Assembly (NCBI GenBank): GCA_014841595.1
Contig: JACYUE010000001.1
Location: 66,193 to 130,192, forward strand
Reading direction: 5' to 3'
Source: Oxalobacteraceae sp. CFBP 8761
Lineage (GTDB): Bacteria > Pseudomonadota > Gammaproteobacteria > Burkholderiales > Burkholderiaceae_D
DNA: 64,000 bases
The translations under genes and the position numbers were made by a program. The notes under the pieces are model-generated. The model ran no database searches and had not been told where the DNA came from. It saw only the letters and a program-made list of their open reading frames with translations. Shown here one piece after another: positions 26,546 to 35,785 of the stretch (its first letter is position 1; each line of letters starts with the position of its first letter).

Positions 26546-27694
26546 TTAGCGGCGGCCGAACATCATCAGGTCGGCCAGCAGTGTGCGGGCGGGGCGGGTC
26601 AGGTCGAGGGCGGCCAGGCCCAGGCCGAGCAGCGGTTGCAGCGGGCCGGGGATCGTGAAGGCGCGGGCCATCGTGTCGGTCAGGCCGATGGTCGTGCCGC
26701 GGTCGCCTGCGCGGTCTTGTGTGAAGCAGGCGATTGCTTCGGCATTCGTCCCACGCGCGAGCTGGCGTGCCAGCACGGCGGCGTCGCGCAGGCCCAGGTT
26801 CAGGCCCTGGCCGGCCACCGGGTGCAGCGTTTGCGCGGCATTGCCGATGGCGACCGTGCGGGCCGTGGCCCGTGCTTCGGCGTTCAGGCCGAGCGGGAAC
26901 GCGCTGCGTGGCGATACTTTCGTGAACGCGCCCAGGCGGGCGCCGAACGCCTCGCCCAGCTGCGTCAGGAAACGCGTGTCGTCCAGCGCCAGGATCGCCT
27001 GTGCGCGCTCCGGGCGCATGCACCAGACCAGCGCGTACTGGTGGCCATCGGCGCCGTCTTCGGGTAGCAGCGCCAGCGGGCCTTCATCGGTGAAGCGTTC
27101 GAACGCGCGGTGCGGGATCGGCAGCGCCGTCGTCACGCGCGCGATGACGGCACTCTGTTCGTAGTCGCGGCTGCGGGCGCGCTGGTCCTGCGCGCCAAAC
27201 AGGCCGCCTTCGGCCTGCACCGCGACCCGGGCACGCACTGTGCTGCCGTCGTCCAGATGCAGCAGCGCTGCATCGGGCTGTTCATCGAGCGACGTCACGC
27301 GCGCCGGGCGCAGCATCGTTACACCCGCCTGCTCGCCGACCTTTGCCAGCGCATCGACCACGGCGCCGTAGCGCGTCACATAGCCCAGCGCCGGGACATC
27401 GTGGTCTTCGCGCTTCATCAGGCTGCGACCCAGCTGGCCGCGGCGCGAGACGTGGATCTCGTGGATCGGCGTGGCGGCCAGCGGCCAGGCGCCTACCTCT
27501 TGCAGCAGTTGCGCGCTGCCCCACGACAGCGCGATCGAACGCGGATCCGAAATCGCCTGGCCCAGCGACTTGCCGTCGATGAGCGCGATGCGCGTCCCGG
27601 CGATGCCACGCCGGACCAAAAAGCCTGCCAGCGCCAGGCCCACCGGCCCCGCGCCGCAGATCGCCACATCGACGTCGTGTGTTTGGTTGGTCAT
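26546..27694 (-). CDS. ubiH: UbiH-type FAD-dependent ubiquinone biosynthesis hydroxylase
   Basis: A 382-residue flavin monooxygenase that hydroxylates the ubiquinone ring. The Rossmann dinucleotide motif VAICGAGPVGLALAG opens the protein, DPRSIALSWGSAQLL matches the UbiH block, FERFTDEGPLALLP is also UbiH-like, and GNAAQTLHPVAGQGLNLGLR is the second FAD motif. The start at 27694 overlaps the pepP stop by ATGA. The pepP-ubiH order matches E. coli, which supports ubiH over ubiI or ubiF; paralogs of this family are similar enough to leave some doubt. Confidence 0.83.
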   Translation of the reverse strand: MTNQTHDVDVAICGAGPVGLALAGFLVRRGIAGTRIALIDGKSLGQAISDPRSIALSWGSAQLLQEVGAWPLAATPIHEIHVSRRGQLGRSLMKREDHDVPALGYVTRYGAVVDALAKVGEQAGVTMLRPARVTSLDEQPDAALLHLDDGSTVRARVAVQAEGGLFGAQDQRARSRDYEQSAVIARVTTALPIPHRAFERFTDEGPLALLPEDGADGHQYALVWCMRPERAQAILALDDTRFLTQLGEAFGARLGAFTKVSPRSAFPLGLNAEARATARTVAIGNAAQTLHPVAGQGLNLGLRDAAVLARQLARGTNAEAIACFTQDRAGDRGTTIGLTDTMARAFTIPGPLQPLLGLGLAALDLTRPARTLLADLMMFGRR

Positions 27695-29037
27695 CGTGCT
27701 GCCTTCATCCATGCTTCAATCTCCGCCACGTCTTTCGGTACGCCGTCCGTCAGGATGCGCGCGCCCGTATCGGTGACGACGACGTCGTCCTCGATCCGGA
27801 TGCCGATGTTCCAGTATTGTTCGGGCACGCCGTCGGCCGGCCGTACGTAGATGCCCGGCTCCACGGTCAGCGCCATGCCCGGCTGCAGCGCGCGCGATGG
27901 CTTGTCGGGCAGCGCCAGGTCGCGGTACACGCCCACATCGTGCACGTCCATCCCCAGCCAGTGGCCGGTGCCGTGCATGTAGAACTGGGCGAATGCGCGT
28001 GTGTCGATCGCGTCGTCGACCGAGCCGACCTTGCGTTGGTCGAGCAGGCCCAGGTCGAGCATCCCTTCGGTCAGTACCCGCACCGCCGCCTCGTGGATGC
28101 CGCTGTACGGTTGCCCGGGCCGGACGGCCGCCAGCGCCGCGGCCTGCGCGCGCAGCACCAGTTCGTACAGCGTGCGCTGCGGCGCCGTGAAGCGGCCATT
28201 GGCCGGATAGGTGCGCGTGATGTCGGCCGCGTAGCCATCGATTTCGCAGCCGGCGTCGATCAGTACCAGCTCGCCATCGAGGATGCGGCGGTCGTTGGCA
28301 ATATAGTGCAGCACGCAGGCATTCGGCCCCGATGCGACAATCGACGAATACGCCGGCGCCTGCGCGCCGTTGCGGCGAAACTCGTGCAGCAGCTCGGCCT
28401 CGATCTCGTACTCGATCATGCCGGGGCGCGTGGCGCGCATCGCGCGTGCATGCGCCGCAGCCGAGATGGCGCCGGCGCGCGCCATCAGGTCCACTTCGTG
28501 CGCGTCCTTCAGCAGCCGCATCTCGTCCAGCAGTACCAGCAAGTTGTGCGTCGTCGCCGGCGCCGTCACGCCCGTGCGGCCCAGCGCGCGCACGCCCTTC
28601 AGCCAGCCGGTCACCTGCGCATCGAGCGCTGCGCTGTGCCCCGGCGCGTAGTACAGCGCCGGCGCATTCGACAGCATGCCCACCATGCGGTGATCGAGTT
28701 CGTCGACCGGATACGCCTCGTCGAACCCGAACGTCGTGCGCGCCGCATCGGGCCCATAGCGAAAGCCGTCCCAGATTTCATGGTCGGGGTCTTTTGCGCG
28801 GCAGAACAGGATCGCGCGGGCAGGGCGCGCATCGAGCGCCGCCACCAGCACGATGACGCTGTCAGGCTCGGCGAAGCCGCTCAGGTAGTAAAAATAGCTG
28901 TCGTGCCGGTACGGATACGGGCTGTCGCCATTGCGCATGACTTCGGGCGCCGTGCCCAGCACCGCCACCGCGCCTGGCTGCATCTGCGCCAGCACGCGCG
29001 CGCGCCGATCCGCATGCACGGCGCCGGCCGGCATCAT
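27691..29037 (-). CDS. pepP: Xaa-Pro aminopeptidase (aminopeptidase P)
   Basis: A 448-residue pita-bread-fold metallopeptidase that removes the N-terminal residue before proline. The N-terminal domain carries GDSPYPYRHDSYFYYLSGF. The dinuclear metal ligands are present: Asp in VLIDAGCE, Asp in ADITRTYP, His in HGTGHWLGMDVHDVG, Glu in LTVEPGIY and Glu in GIRIEDDV. The start ATGATG overlaps the murU stop; 29037 and 29034 are both possible. It is the third gene of amgK-murU-pepP-ubiH. Confidence 0.96.
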   Translation of the reverse strand: MMPAGAVHADRRARVLAQMQPGAVAVLGTAPEVMRNGDSPYPYRHDSYFYYLSGFAEPDSVIVLVAALDARPARAILFCRAKDPDHEIWDGFRYGPDAARTTFGFDEAYPVDELDHRMVGMLSNAPALYYAPGHSAALDAQVTGWLKGVRALGRTGVTAPATTHNLLVLLDEMRLLKDAHEVDLMARAGAISAAAHARAMRATRPGMIEYEIEAELLHEFRRNGAQAPAYSSIVASGPNACVLHYIANDRRILDGELVLIDAGCEIDGYAADITRTYPANGRFTAPQRTLYELVLRAQAAALAAVRPGQPYSGIHEAAVRVLTEGMLDLGLLDQRKVGSVDDAIDTRAFAQFYMHGTGHWLGMDVHDVGVYRDLALPDKPSRALQPGMALTVEPGIYVRPADGVPEQYWNIGIRIEDDVVVTDTGARILTDGVPKDVAEIEAWMKAAR

Positions 29038-29756
29038 GGCGCCGACTTGGCCGGCCGCAGCGGCGCGTTCAGTTCTTCCAGCTGGCCGACGGTGCCGACA
29101 TTGACCCACTGGCCGTGATACACCTCGCCGCCGATGCGACCCTGCTCGATATACTGGCGCATCAGGGGACCGAACTTGACGAATTCGCCCGCGCGGATGC
29201 CGTCGAACATCTCGGGCCGGTACACGCCGATGCCGGCGAAATTGAACTTGACGTCGCCCTCGTTACGCAGCGTGTACATGTCGACTGCAAAGTCGCCTTC
29301 CGGGTTGTGCCACGGGTTAGGCGTGAGCCACAGCCAGGCGATGTCGCGCTGGTCGACCGGGTAGACCTGGCCCACCGCATCCTTGTCCTTGAGCGCGTCG
29401 AGCGCCTCGGTGAAGTCGAAGTAGGGCGCGTAGATGTCGCCCGACACCGCCAGGAACGGTTCGTCGCCCAGCAGGTGCAGCGCATTGGCCACGCCGCCGG
29501 CCGTCTCGAGCGGGCTCGGTTCGTGCGAGTAGACGATGCGCGCGCCGTAGCGGCTGCCGTCACCCAGCTCGGCCTCGATCATGTGGCCCAGGTGCGAGTG
29601 GTTGATGACGATGTCGACAATCCCGGCGCGCACCAGGTTCAGCACGTGCCAGGTGATCAGGGGCCGGCCGCGCACCTTGAGCAGGGGCTTCGGGCAGGTA
29701 TCGGTGAGTGGCCGCATGCGCTCGCCGCGGCCGGCGGCAAAAATCATCGCTTTCAT
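29034..29756 (-). CDS. murU: N-acetylmuramate alpha-1-phosphate uridylyltransferase
   Basis: A 240-residue nucleotidyltransferase that makes UDP-MurNAc from MurNAc-1-P in peptidoglycan sugar salvage. The N-terminal signature AAGRGERMRPLTDTCPKPLL is complete, with further GT-A features NHSHLGHMIEAELGDG and FLAVSGDIY (metal-binding Asp). Its position 10 nt after amgK matches the amgK-murU pair described in Pseudomonas putida. In that pathway the pair bypasses MurA and lowers fosfomycin sensitivity. The start at 29756 removes a low-complexity extension. Confidence 0.92.
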   Translation of the reverse strand: MKAMIFAAGRGERMRPLTDTCPKPLLKVRGRPLITWHVLNLVRAGIVDIVINHSHLGHMIEAELGDGSRYGARIVYSHEPSPLETAGGVANALHLLGDEPFLAVSGDIYAPYFDFTEALDALKDKDAVGQVYPVDQRDIAWLWLTPNPWHNPEGDFAVDMYTLRNEGDVKFNFAGIGVYRPEMFDGIRAGEFVKFGPLMRQYIEQGRIGGEVYHGQWVNVGTVGQLEELNAPLRPAKSAP

Positions 29757-29766
29757 GATGGTTGCC

Positions 29767-30831
29767 TTAGAAGGTGTAGCCGAACTGCTGCGGCTTGTCA
29801 TCGATTGCGTCGAGCAGGCGCAGCAGCGGCTTGAGTTCGTTGTAGCGGTTGGCGGTCTTGCGCACGTAGTCGAGCACCGTCGGCAGGTCGCCCATGTAGT
29901 GGGCCTTGCTGTCGCGGTAGTTCAGGCGGCAGAAGATGCCGAGGATTTTCAGGTGGCGCTGCAGGGCCATGTATTCGAAGTCGCGGTAGAACGCGTCGAT
30001 GTCCGGATTGACCGGCAGGCCGACGCTTTTGGCGCTTTGCCAGTAGCGCACCACCCAGTCGAGCACCATGTCTTCGTCCCACTGGATGTAGGCGTCGCGC
30101 AGCAGCGAGGCCAGGTCATACGTGACCGGGCCATACACGGCATCCTGGAAGTCGATCACGCCCGGGTTGTGCTGGTCGAGGAACATCAGGTTGCGCGAAT
30201 GGAAATCGCGGTGCATGAACACCTGCTGCTGCGCCAGCACGTTGGCGGCAATGGCTTCGAATACGCCATTGAGCTGCGCCTGCTGCTTGTCGTCGAGCGT
30301 CACGCCCAGGTGCTTGCCCAGGTACCACTCGGGGAAGATGCCCAGCTCGCGCATGACGAAGGCGCGGTCGAACTCGGGCAGCACGTCCGGCTGGCTGGCC
30401 ATCTGGAACTTGAGCAGCGCGTCGACGGCGTCCGAATACATGAAGGCGGCATTGTCGATGGACAGGCGCGACAGGTAGGTGGTGTTGCCCAGATCGGACA
30501 GCAGCAGGAAGCCCTGTTCGACGTTGCGCGCGGCGATCGCCGGCACGCTCACGCCGGCCTCGAGCAGCAAGCCCTGGACGTGGATGAAGGCCGGCACGTT
30601 CTCGCGCTCGGGCGGGGCATCCATCGCGACCAGCGTTGCGCCCAGCTTGGCCTGCATGTCGGCCACGACGTCGTAGCGGAAGTAGCGCCGGAAGCTGGCG
30701 TCGACGGAGGCGCGGCGGCCGGACGCGACGTCGACCAGGCCGGTCGTGGCCAGCCATTCGTTCAGTTGCGACAGCCGGGTATCTGGCACTGCGTCGGCGG
30801 AGGCGGAAAGGTTTTGAGACAAAGATGACAT
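29767..30831 (-). CDS. amgK: N-acetylmuramate/N-acetylglucosamine kinase
   Basis: A 354-residue aminoglycoside-phosphotransferase-fold sugar kinase that phosphorylates MurNAc or GlcNAc at the anomeric position. RASVDASFRRYFRY forms the N-terminal lobe, FMHRDFHSRNLMF is the catalytic loop with its Asp and Asn, and GVIDFQDAVYGPVTYDLASL holds the metal-binding Asp. The neighbouring murU makes the assignment firm. It is divergent from lptD with a 113-nt spacer, so cell-wall recycling and LPS export genes share a control region. Confidence 0.92.
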   Translation of the reverse strand: MSSLSQNLSASADAVPDTRLSQLNEWLATTGLVDVASGRRASVDASFRRYFRYDVVADMQAKLGATLVAMDAPPERENVPAFIHVQGLLLEAGVSVPAIAARNVEQGFLLLSDLGNTTYLSRLSIDNAAFMYSDAVDALLKFQMASQPDVLPEFDRAFVMRELGIFPEWYLGKHLGVTLDDKQQAQLNGVFEAIAANVLAQQQVFMHRDFHSRNLMFLDQHNPGVIDFQDAVYGPVTYDLASLLRDAYIQWDEDMVLDWVVRYWQSAKSVGLPVNPDIDAFYRDFEYMALQRHLKILGIFCRLNYRDSKAHYMGDLPTVLDYVRKTANRYNELKPLLRLLDAIDDKPQQFGYTF

Positions 30832-30841
30832 GAAGCGGCCT

Positions 30842-30889
30842 GATGAATCCGGTTGGTTGAACTAATTCCCCTATAATAAGGGATTCATC
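30842..30889. promoter_or_regulatory. Divergent amgK-lptD promoter region with TATAAT and 9-bp inverted repeat
   Basis: A perfect TATAAT (30872-30877) is flanked by the inverted repeat GATGAATCC (30842-30850) and GGATTCATC (30881-30889). I could not find a well-spaced -35. The TATAAT reads towards lptD. The repeat could be an operator or chance. Confidence 0.45.
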
Positions 30890-30944
30890 CCAAAAAAACC
30901 GCCCTTTATGGCGCACGTCGATTCTCCATGAGCTGCGATTTTCC

Positions 30945-33221
30945 ATGAGCTGGTCCTCGGCCCAACCATTCCCACCACGACACGTGCTCGCACTGTATGC
31001 AATGGCTTCGGTCACTGCGATGCCTGCGTTCGCCCAGACGCCCGCCACCGTCAACGTCACCGCCCCTGCACCAACGGCCCAGGCCGAGGACGAACTTCCC
31101 GTCACCGTCAAGGCCGAGGATATCGCCGGCCGGCCCGACCGCCGGCTCGACCTCTCCCGTAACGTCGAGATCACGCGCGGCCAGACAGGCATGACCGCCG
31201 ATACGGCCTGCTACCTGATCGTCGAAGACCAGGTCACGGCCACCGGCAACGTCGACATGTGGCGCTTTGGCGACCGCTACAAGGGCGACGAGCTGCAGCT
31301 GAACCTCGAAACGGGCAAGGGCTACCTGCTCAACCCGACGTATTTCATGGCGGCGAACAATGCCCAGGGCCAGGCGAGCCGGATCGACTTTCTGGGTGAA
31401 CAGCAGGCCGTCGTGCGCGACGGTACCTACAGCACCTGCGAAGGACCGGATCCCGACTGGTACCTGAAGTCGAGCACGCTGCGCCTGGACAAGGGCCGTG
31501 ACGTCGGCACTGCCGGCAAGACGGTCATCTATTTCAAGGACGTGCCGATCCTGGGCACGCCGGCAATGTCGTTCTCGCTGTCGGGCCAGCGCCGTTCGGG
31601 CTGGCTGCCGCCGACCGTGGGCTTTGGCTCGCAGGGCAAGGCCGAGGTGATGGTGCCGTACTACGTCAACATCGCACCGAACCGCGACCTGACACTGTAC
31701 CCGCGCATGATGTTCGACCGCGGGTTCCAGCTGGGTGCGACCGGACGTTACCTGGGTAGCACCTACAACGGTGAAACCCACGTCGAAGTGCTGCCGGACG
31801 ACCGCCAGACTGGCACCACGCGCTGGCGCGCCGACTCGCTGCACAACGGCGCGATCAAACCGAACTGGTCATACGGCTGGAACCTGCATGGCGCATCGGA
31901 CGATGAATACCCGTCCGACTTTTCGCGCACCGTCGCCGCCAGCGCCGAGCGCCAGCTGCTGCGCGAACTGCGCACCGATTACTCGGGCCAGTACTGGAGC
32001 CTGTCTGCGCGCGCCCAGAATTACCAGGTGCTGCAGGACCCCGCGGCCGCCGCCAATCCAAGCCTGACGGTGCCGCGCCCGTACGACCGCCTGCCGCAGA
32101 TTAACTTCCGTTCGGCGCGCTACGACGTGGCGGGCTTCGACTGGGCGGTCGACGCCGAGGCGACCCGCTTCGCCCATCCCACCGACGTGGGCGGCTCGCG
32201 CGCCGTGGTCCAGGGCCAGGTCAGCTATCCGATCGTGCGCCCGGGCTGGTTCGTCACGCCCAAGCTGATGTACAACGCGGCCCAGTACGATCTGGACGAC
32301 CACGCGACGCGCCCGGGCAAGCCGACCAAGCTCACGCGCTCGATTCCGACGGTGTCGTTCGACAGCGGCATGGTGTTCGAGCGCGATGCTTCGCTGTTCG
32401 GCAAGTCCACCACGCAGACGCTCGAACCGCGCCTGTTCTATGTGTACACGCCGTACGAAAACCAGGACGATGTCCCGCTGTTCGACACGGGCCGCTCGGG
32501 CTTCAATTATGCCCAGCTGTTTTCCGAGAACCGCTACGTGGGCCTGGACCGCGTGTCCGACGCCAACCAGCTGACTGCGGCGCTGGTCTCGCGCTTCATC
32601 CAGGAAGACGGCGCCGAGCGCCTGCGCCTGGCCATCGGCCAGCGCCTGTACTTCGAAGAGCCGCGCGTGCGCATCGCGGGCGAAGCGGCGCAGCAAAGCC
32701 GGTACGACCTGCTGCTGGCCGCCGGCGGCACCATTTCCGAGTCCTGGACTTTCGATAGCGGCGTACAATACGATGCGGCCGGAAGCAGTCTGTACAGCTC
32801 GAACGTGAGCGTGCAGTGGCGTCCGGGGAAGATGAAGGCCGTGAATGCCGAGTATCGTTATCAGCGTGACAGCTTCCGCAACATCGACCTGTCGGCGCAA
32901 TATCCGATCTCGCGGCGCTGGTATGGCGTCGGGCGTGTCAGCTATGCGCTGCGTTCGTATGGCGTGGGGCAGGCGGTCAATCCGTCCACTGGCAGCAAGC
33001 TGATCGAGAGCCTGATCGGTCTCGAATACCAGGCCGATTGCTGGGTGTTCCGGATGGGGGCGCAGCGTTTCGTGACCGCAGCCCAGACCACGTCGACGCC
33101 GATCTTCTTCCAGCTCGAGCTCAATGGCTTGTCGCGCCTGGGCCTGGGCAATCCGCTCGAGTCGTTCAACAAGAGCGTCCCGGGTTATACGCGACTGAAC
33201 GCTGGCCTCGGCCGGCCCTAA
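30945..33221 (+). CDS. lptD: LPS-assembly outer-membrane protein LptD
   Basis: A 758-residue outer-membrane protein that inserts LPS with its plug lipoprotein LptE (gene at 45282). A signal peptide (to about AFAQ, residue 31) precedes the beta-jellyroll domain (LDLSRNVEITRGQTGMTADT) and the C-terminal barrel beginning about residue 190 (SGWLPPTVGFGSQGKAEVMV). Three cysteines are present, at about 89, 165 and 699 (YQADCWVF), against four in E. coli, where the C-terminal pair is adjacent; a single inter-domain disulfide is possible. A six-codon reading frame starting at 30928 ends in TGA overlapping this ATG. Confidence 0.96.
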   Translation: MSWSSAQPFPPRHVLALYAMASVTAMPAFAQTPATVNVTAPAPTAQAEDELPVTVKAEDIAGRPDRRLDLSRNVEITRGQTGMTADTACYLIVEDQVTATGNVDMWRFGDRYKGDELQLNLETGKGYLLNPTYFMAANNAQGQASRIDFLGEQQAVVRDGTYSTCEGPDPDWYLKSSTLRLDKGRDVGTAGKTVIYFKDVPILGTPAMSFSLSGQRRSGWLPPTVGFGSQGKAEVMVPYYVNIAPNRDLTLYPRMMFDRGFQLGATGRYLGSTYNGETHVEVLPDDRQTGTTRWRADSLHNGAIKPNWSYGWNLHGASDDEYPSDFSRTVAASAERQLLRELRTDYSGQYWSLSARAQNYQVLQDPAAAANPSLTVPRPYDRLPQINFRSARYDVAGFDWAVDAEATRFAHPTDVGGSRAVVQGQVSYPIVRPGWFVTPKLMYNAAQYDLDDHATRPGKPTKLTRSIPTVSFDSGMVFERDASLFGKSTTQTLEPRLFYVYTPYENQDDVPLFDTGRSGFNYAQLFSENRYVGLDRVSDANQLTAALVSRFIQEDGAERLRLAIGQRLYFEEPRVRIAGEAAQQSRYDLLLAAGGTISESWTFDSGVQYDAAGSSLYSSNVSVQWRPGKMKAVNAEYRYQRDSFRNIDLSAQYPISRRWYGVGRVSYALRSYGVGQAVNPSTGSKLIESLIGLEYQADCWVFRMGAQRFVTAAQTTSTPIFFQLELNGLSRLGLGNPLESFNKSVPGYTRLNAGLGRP

Positions 33222-33266
33222 GTCAAATTTCAGACTCGGTGTCCATACTTCGTCGTCCAACCTGAC

Positions 33267-34709
33267 GTGAACAATCCTCAAATGAGTGCTTTCCAGATGA
33301 TGCGTACTACCCGTTTGCAGTCTCTCCAGTTGGCAGCCGCGCTGCTGTGCGCAATGAGCGCCGGCCAGGTCCTGGCCCAGGCCGCGGCACCTGCCGCCGG
33401 TACGCCGGCCGCCACGACGCCAGCCGCTGCCACGCCGGCCGCCAGCTCGGGCTTCCTGCCGCCTGCCTCGGCCAACGCCAAGGTGGTCGACTCGATCCAG
33501 GTCGTCGTCAACGATGAAGTCATCACGCGCAACGAAGTGGCTGGCCGCATGGTCCAGGTGACGGCAAACATGAAGGCGCGTAACGCCCAGATGCCCGACA
33601 CCGCCACGATGGAACGCCAGGTGCTCGAGGCGATGATCGTCGAACGCGCCCAGCTGCAGCTGGCCAAGGAGATGGGCGTCAAGGTCGACGACCGCACGCT
33701 GGACGCCACGATCGGCCGCATCGCCGAGAACCAGAAGCTGTCGGTGCAGGACATGCGCAACCAGATGGAAAAAGAAGGCATGCCCTTCTCGCGCTTCCGC
33801 GAAGACATCCGCAACGAAATCATGATGCAGCGCCTGCGCGAGCACGAAGTCGACAGCAAGGTGCAAGTCTCGGAAGCCGAGATCGACACCTATATGGCCG
33901 CCGCCAAGGCCGCCGCCGCCGACCGCATCGAAGTCAACATCGCCCAGATCCTGGTGCGCGTGCCCGAGAACGCGTCGCCCGAGCAGATCGCTGCCCGCGC
34001 CGCGCGCGCCGAAGAAGTGATGCGCCAGCTGCGCACCGGCGCCGACTTCGCGCGCATGGCCTCGACCTATTCCGACGCACCCGACGCGCTCAAGGGCGGC
34101 GACATCGGCTGGCGCGATGCCGACCGCCTGCCGCCGAATTTCTCGACCGAGCTGCGCAAGCTTGAAGCTGGCCAGGTCACGCCGATCCTCAAGACCAACG
34201 TCGGCTTCCACATCCTGAAACTGGCCGGCAAGCGTTCGCTGGCCAGCGAGACCGACAAGGCCGTCGTCGAGCAGACCCGCGCACGCCACATCCTGCTCAA
34301 GGTCACGCCGACCATGACCGAGGCTGAGGTCAAGCGCAAGCTGCTCGAAATCAAGGAGAAGATGGCCAACAACGCCGGCACCTTCGAAGATCTGGCGCGC
34401 CAGTACTCGCAGGATGGTTCGGCCAGCAAGGGCGGTGACCTGGGCTGGCTGTATCCGGGCGACACCGTGCCAGAATTCGAGACCGCGATGAATGCCCTGA
34501 AGCCGGGGGATACATCCGACATCGTGCAGTCGCCGTTCGGCTTCCACCTGATCCAGGTCGTCGAGCGCAAGAGCGAAGACGTGACGCAGCAGAAAGAGCG
34601 CAACGTGGCGCGCCAGGTCCTGCGCGACCGCAAGATGCAGGAAGCGATGGAAGACTGGATGCGCCAGGTGCGCGACCGCGCCTACGTCGAGTTCCGCGAG
34701 GAGCAGTAA
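33267..34709 (+). CDS. surA: Periplasmic chaperone / peptidyl-prolyl isomerase SurA
   Basis: A 480-residue chaperone that escorts outer-membrane proteins to the BAM complex. A signal peptide (cleaved near VLAQA) is followed by an unusually long Ala/Pro/Thr-rich linker, then the SurA N-terminal domain (VVNDEVITRNEVAGRM). Two parvulin domains follow: EVNIAQILVRVPENASPEQI to about residue 320, and RARHILLKVTPTMTEAEVKR with SQDGSASKGGDLGWLYPGD to about 435. ATGs at 33267 and 33282 are both possible; the family N-terminus does not decide. It lies 45 nt after lptD, whose product is a main SurA client. Confidence 0.96.
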   Translation: MNNPQMSAFQMMRTTRLQSLQLAAALLCAMSAGQVLAQAAAPAAGTPAATTPAAATPAASSGFLPPASANAKVVDSIQVVVNDEVITRNEVAGRMVQVTANMKARNAQMPDTATMERQVLEAMIVERAQLQLAKEMGVKVDDRTLDATIGRIAENQKLSVQDMRNQMEKEGMPFSRFREDIRNEIMMQRLREHEVDSKVQVSEAEIDTYMAAAKAAAADRIEVNIAQILVRVPENASPEQIAARAARAEEVMRQLRTGADFARMASTYSDAPDALKGGDIGWRDADRLPPNFSTELRKLEAGQVTPILKTNVGFHILKLAGKRSLASETDKAVVEQTRARHILLKVTPTMTEAEVKRKLLEIKEKMANNAGTFEDLARQYSQDGSASKGGDLGWLYPGDTVPEFETAMNALKPGDTSDIVQSPFGFHLIQVVERKSEDVTQQKERNVARQVLRDRKMQEAMEDWMRQVRDRAYVEFREEQ

Positions 34710-34712
34710 GCC

Positions 34713-35771
34713 ATGAGTGCGCCGCTGGCGCACCAACGTCCCACGCTGGCGATCACGGTCGGTGAGCCGGCCGGCATCGGCCCCGAGATCGCGATCCGCG
34801 CCGCCTGGGCCATGCGCCATGACGCCAACTGCGTGCTGGTGGGCGACGCTGCCTTCCTGGCGCTCACGGCCAGCCTGATCGATCCCGCCATCCGCCTGGC
34901 CGCCCTGTCAACACAGGCGCTGCGCAACGGTGGCCTGCCGCACTTTGGCGCCGCGCGACTGGCCGTCATCGACGTGCCGCTCGACGCCCACGTAGTGCCG
35001 GGCCGGCTCGACCCCGAGAATGGCCGCGCCGTGCTGGCCACGCTCGACCTGGCGATTGAAGGCTGCGAGCGAGGCTGGTTCGACGGCATCGTCACCGCGC
35101 CGCTGCAAAAAAGCACGATCAACGATGCCGGTGTCGCGTTTTCCGGCCACACCGAATATCTGGCCGAAAAGACCGGCACGCCGAAAGTGGTGATGATGCT
35201 GGCCGGCGCGCCGGGCGGGGATCAACCGTACCTGCGCGTTGCGCTCGCCACCACCCATCTGCCGCTGAAGGAGGTTCCGGGCGCGCTCACGCGCGAGAAC
35301 CTGACCCAGGTTCTCGACATCCTGCACGCCGATCTGACCACCAAGTTCGGCATCGCCGCGCCTGTCATCCTGGTCACCGGCCTGAACCCGCACGCGGGTG
35401 AGAACGGTTACCTGGGCCGCGAGGAAATCGACGTCATCACGCCGGTGCTCGAGGCAGCGCGTGCGCGCGGCATCGACGCGCGCGGCCCGTATCCGGCCGA
35501 CACGCTGTTTCAGCCGAAGTACCTGAAGGACGCCGACTGCGTGCTGGCGATGTACCACGACCAGGGTTTGCCGGTGCTCAAGCACGCGACCTTCGGGCGC
35601 GGCATCAATGTCACGCTTGGCCTGCCGCTGATCCGCACCTCGGTCGACCATGGCACCGCGCTCGACCTGGCCGCGCAGGGCCTGGGCCTGGCCGATTGCG
35701 GCAGCATGATCGAAGCGATCGGCGCCGCCATGCACATGGTGCTGGCGCAGCGCGCGGCCGGTATCAAATAA
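34713..35771 (+). CDS. pdxA: 4-hydroxythreonine-4-phosphate dehydrogenase
   Basis: A 352-residue NAD-dependent enzyme of pyridoxal phosphate synthesis. [19 protein letters not shown] is the conserved opening, [13 protein letters not shown] provides one metal-binding His, VLVTG-type and [15 protein letters not shown] the second, and [11 protein letters not shown] the third. [15 protein letters not shown] is the C-terminal signature. It starts 3 nt after surA and precedes rsmA by 14 nt, the surA-pdxA-rsmA order known from E. coli. Confidence 0.97.
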   Translation: MSAPLAHQRPTLAITVGEPAGIGPEIAIRAAWAMRHDANCVLVGDAAFLALTASLIDPAIRLAALSTQALRNGGLPHFGAARLAVIDVPLDAHVVPGRLDPENGRAVLATLDLAIEGCERGWFDGIVTAPLQKSTINDAGVAFSGHTEYLAEKTGTPKVVMMLAGAPGGDQPYLRVALATTHLPLKEVPGALTRENLTQVLDILHADLTTKFGIAAPVILVTGLNPHAGENGYLGREEIDVITPVLEAARARGIDARGPYPADTLFQPKYLKDADCVLAMYHDQGLPVLKHATFGRGINVTLGLPLIRTSVDHGTALDLAAQGLGLADCGSMIEAIGAAMHMVLAQRAAGIK

Positions 35772-35785
35772 CAAAGAAAGCATTC

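Noticed and set aside
31869..34820. A 983-codon open frame on the minus strand
   Set aside because: It is antisense to lptD and surA and shows no domain. Open antisense frames are expected with strong third-position GC bias.
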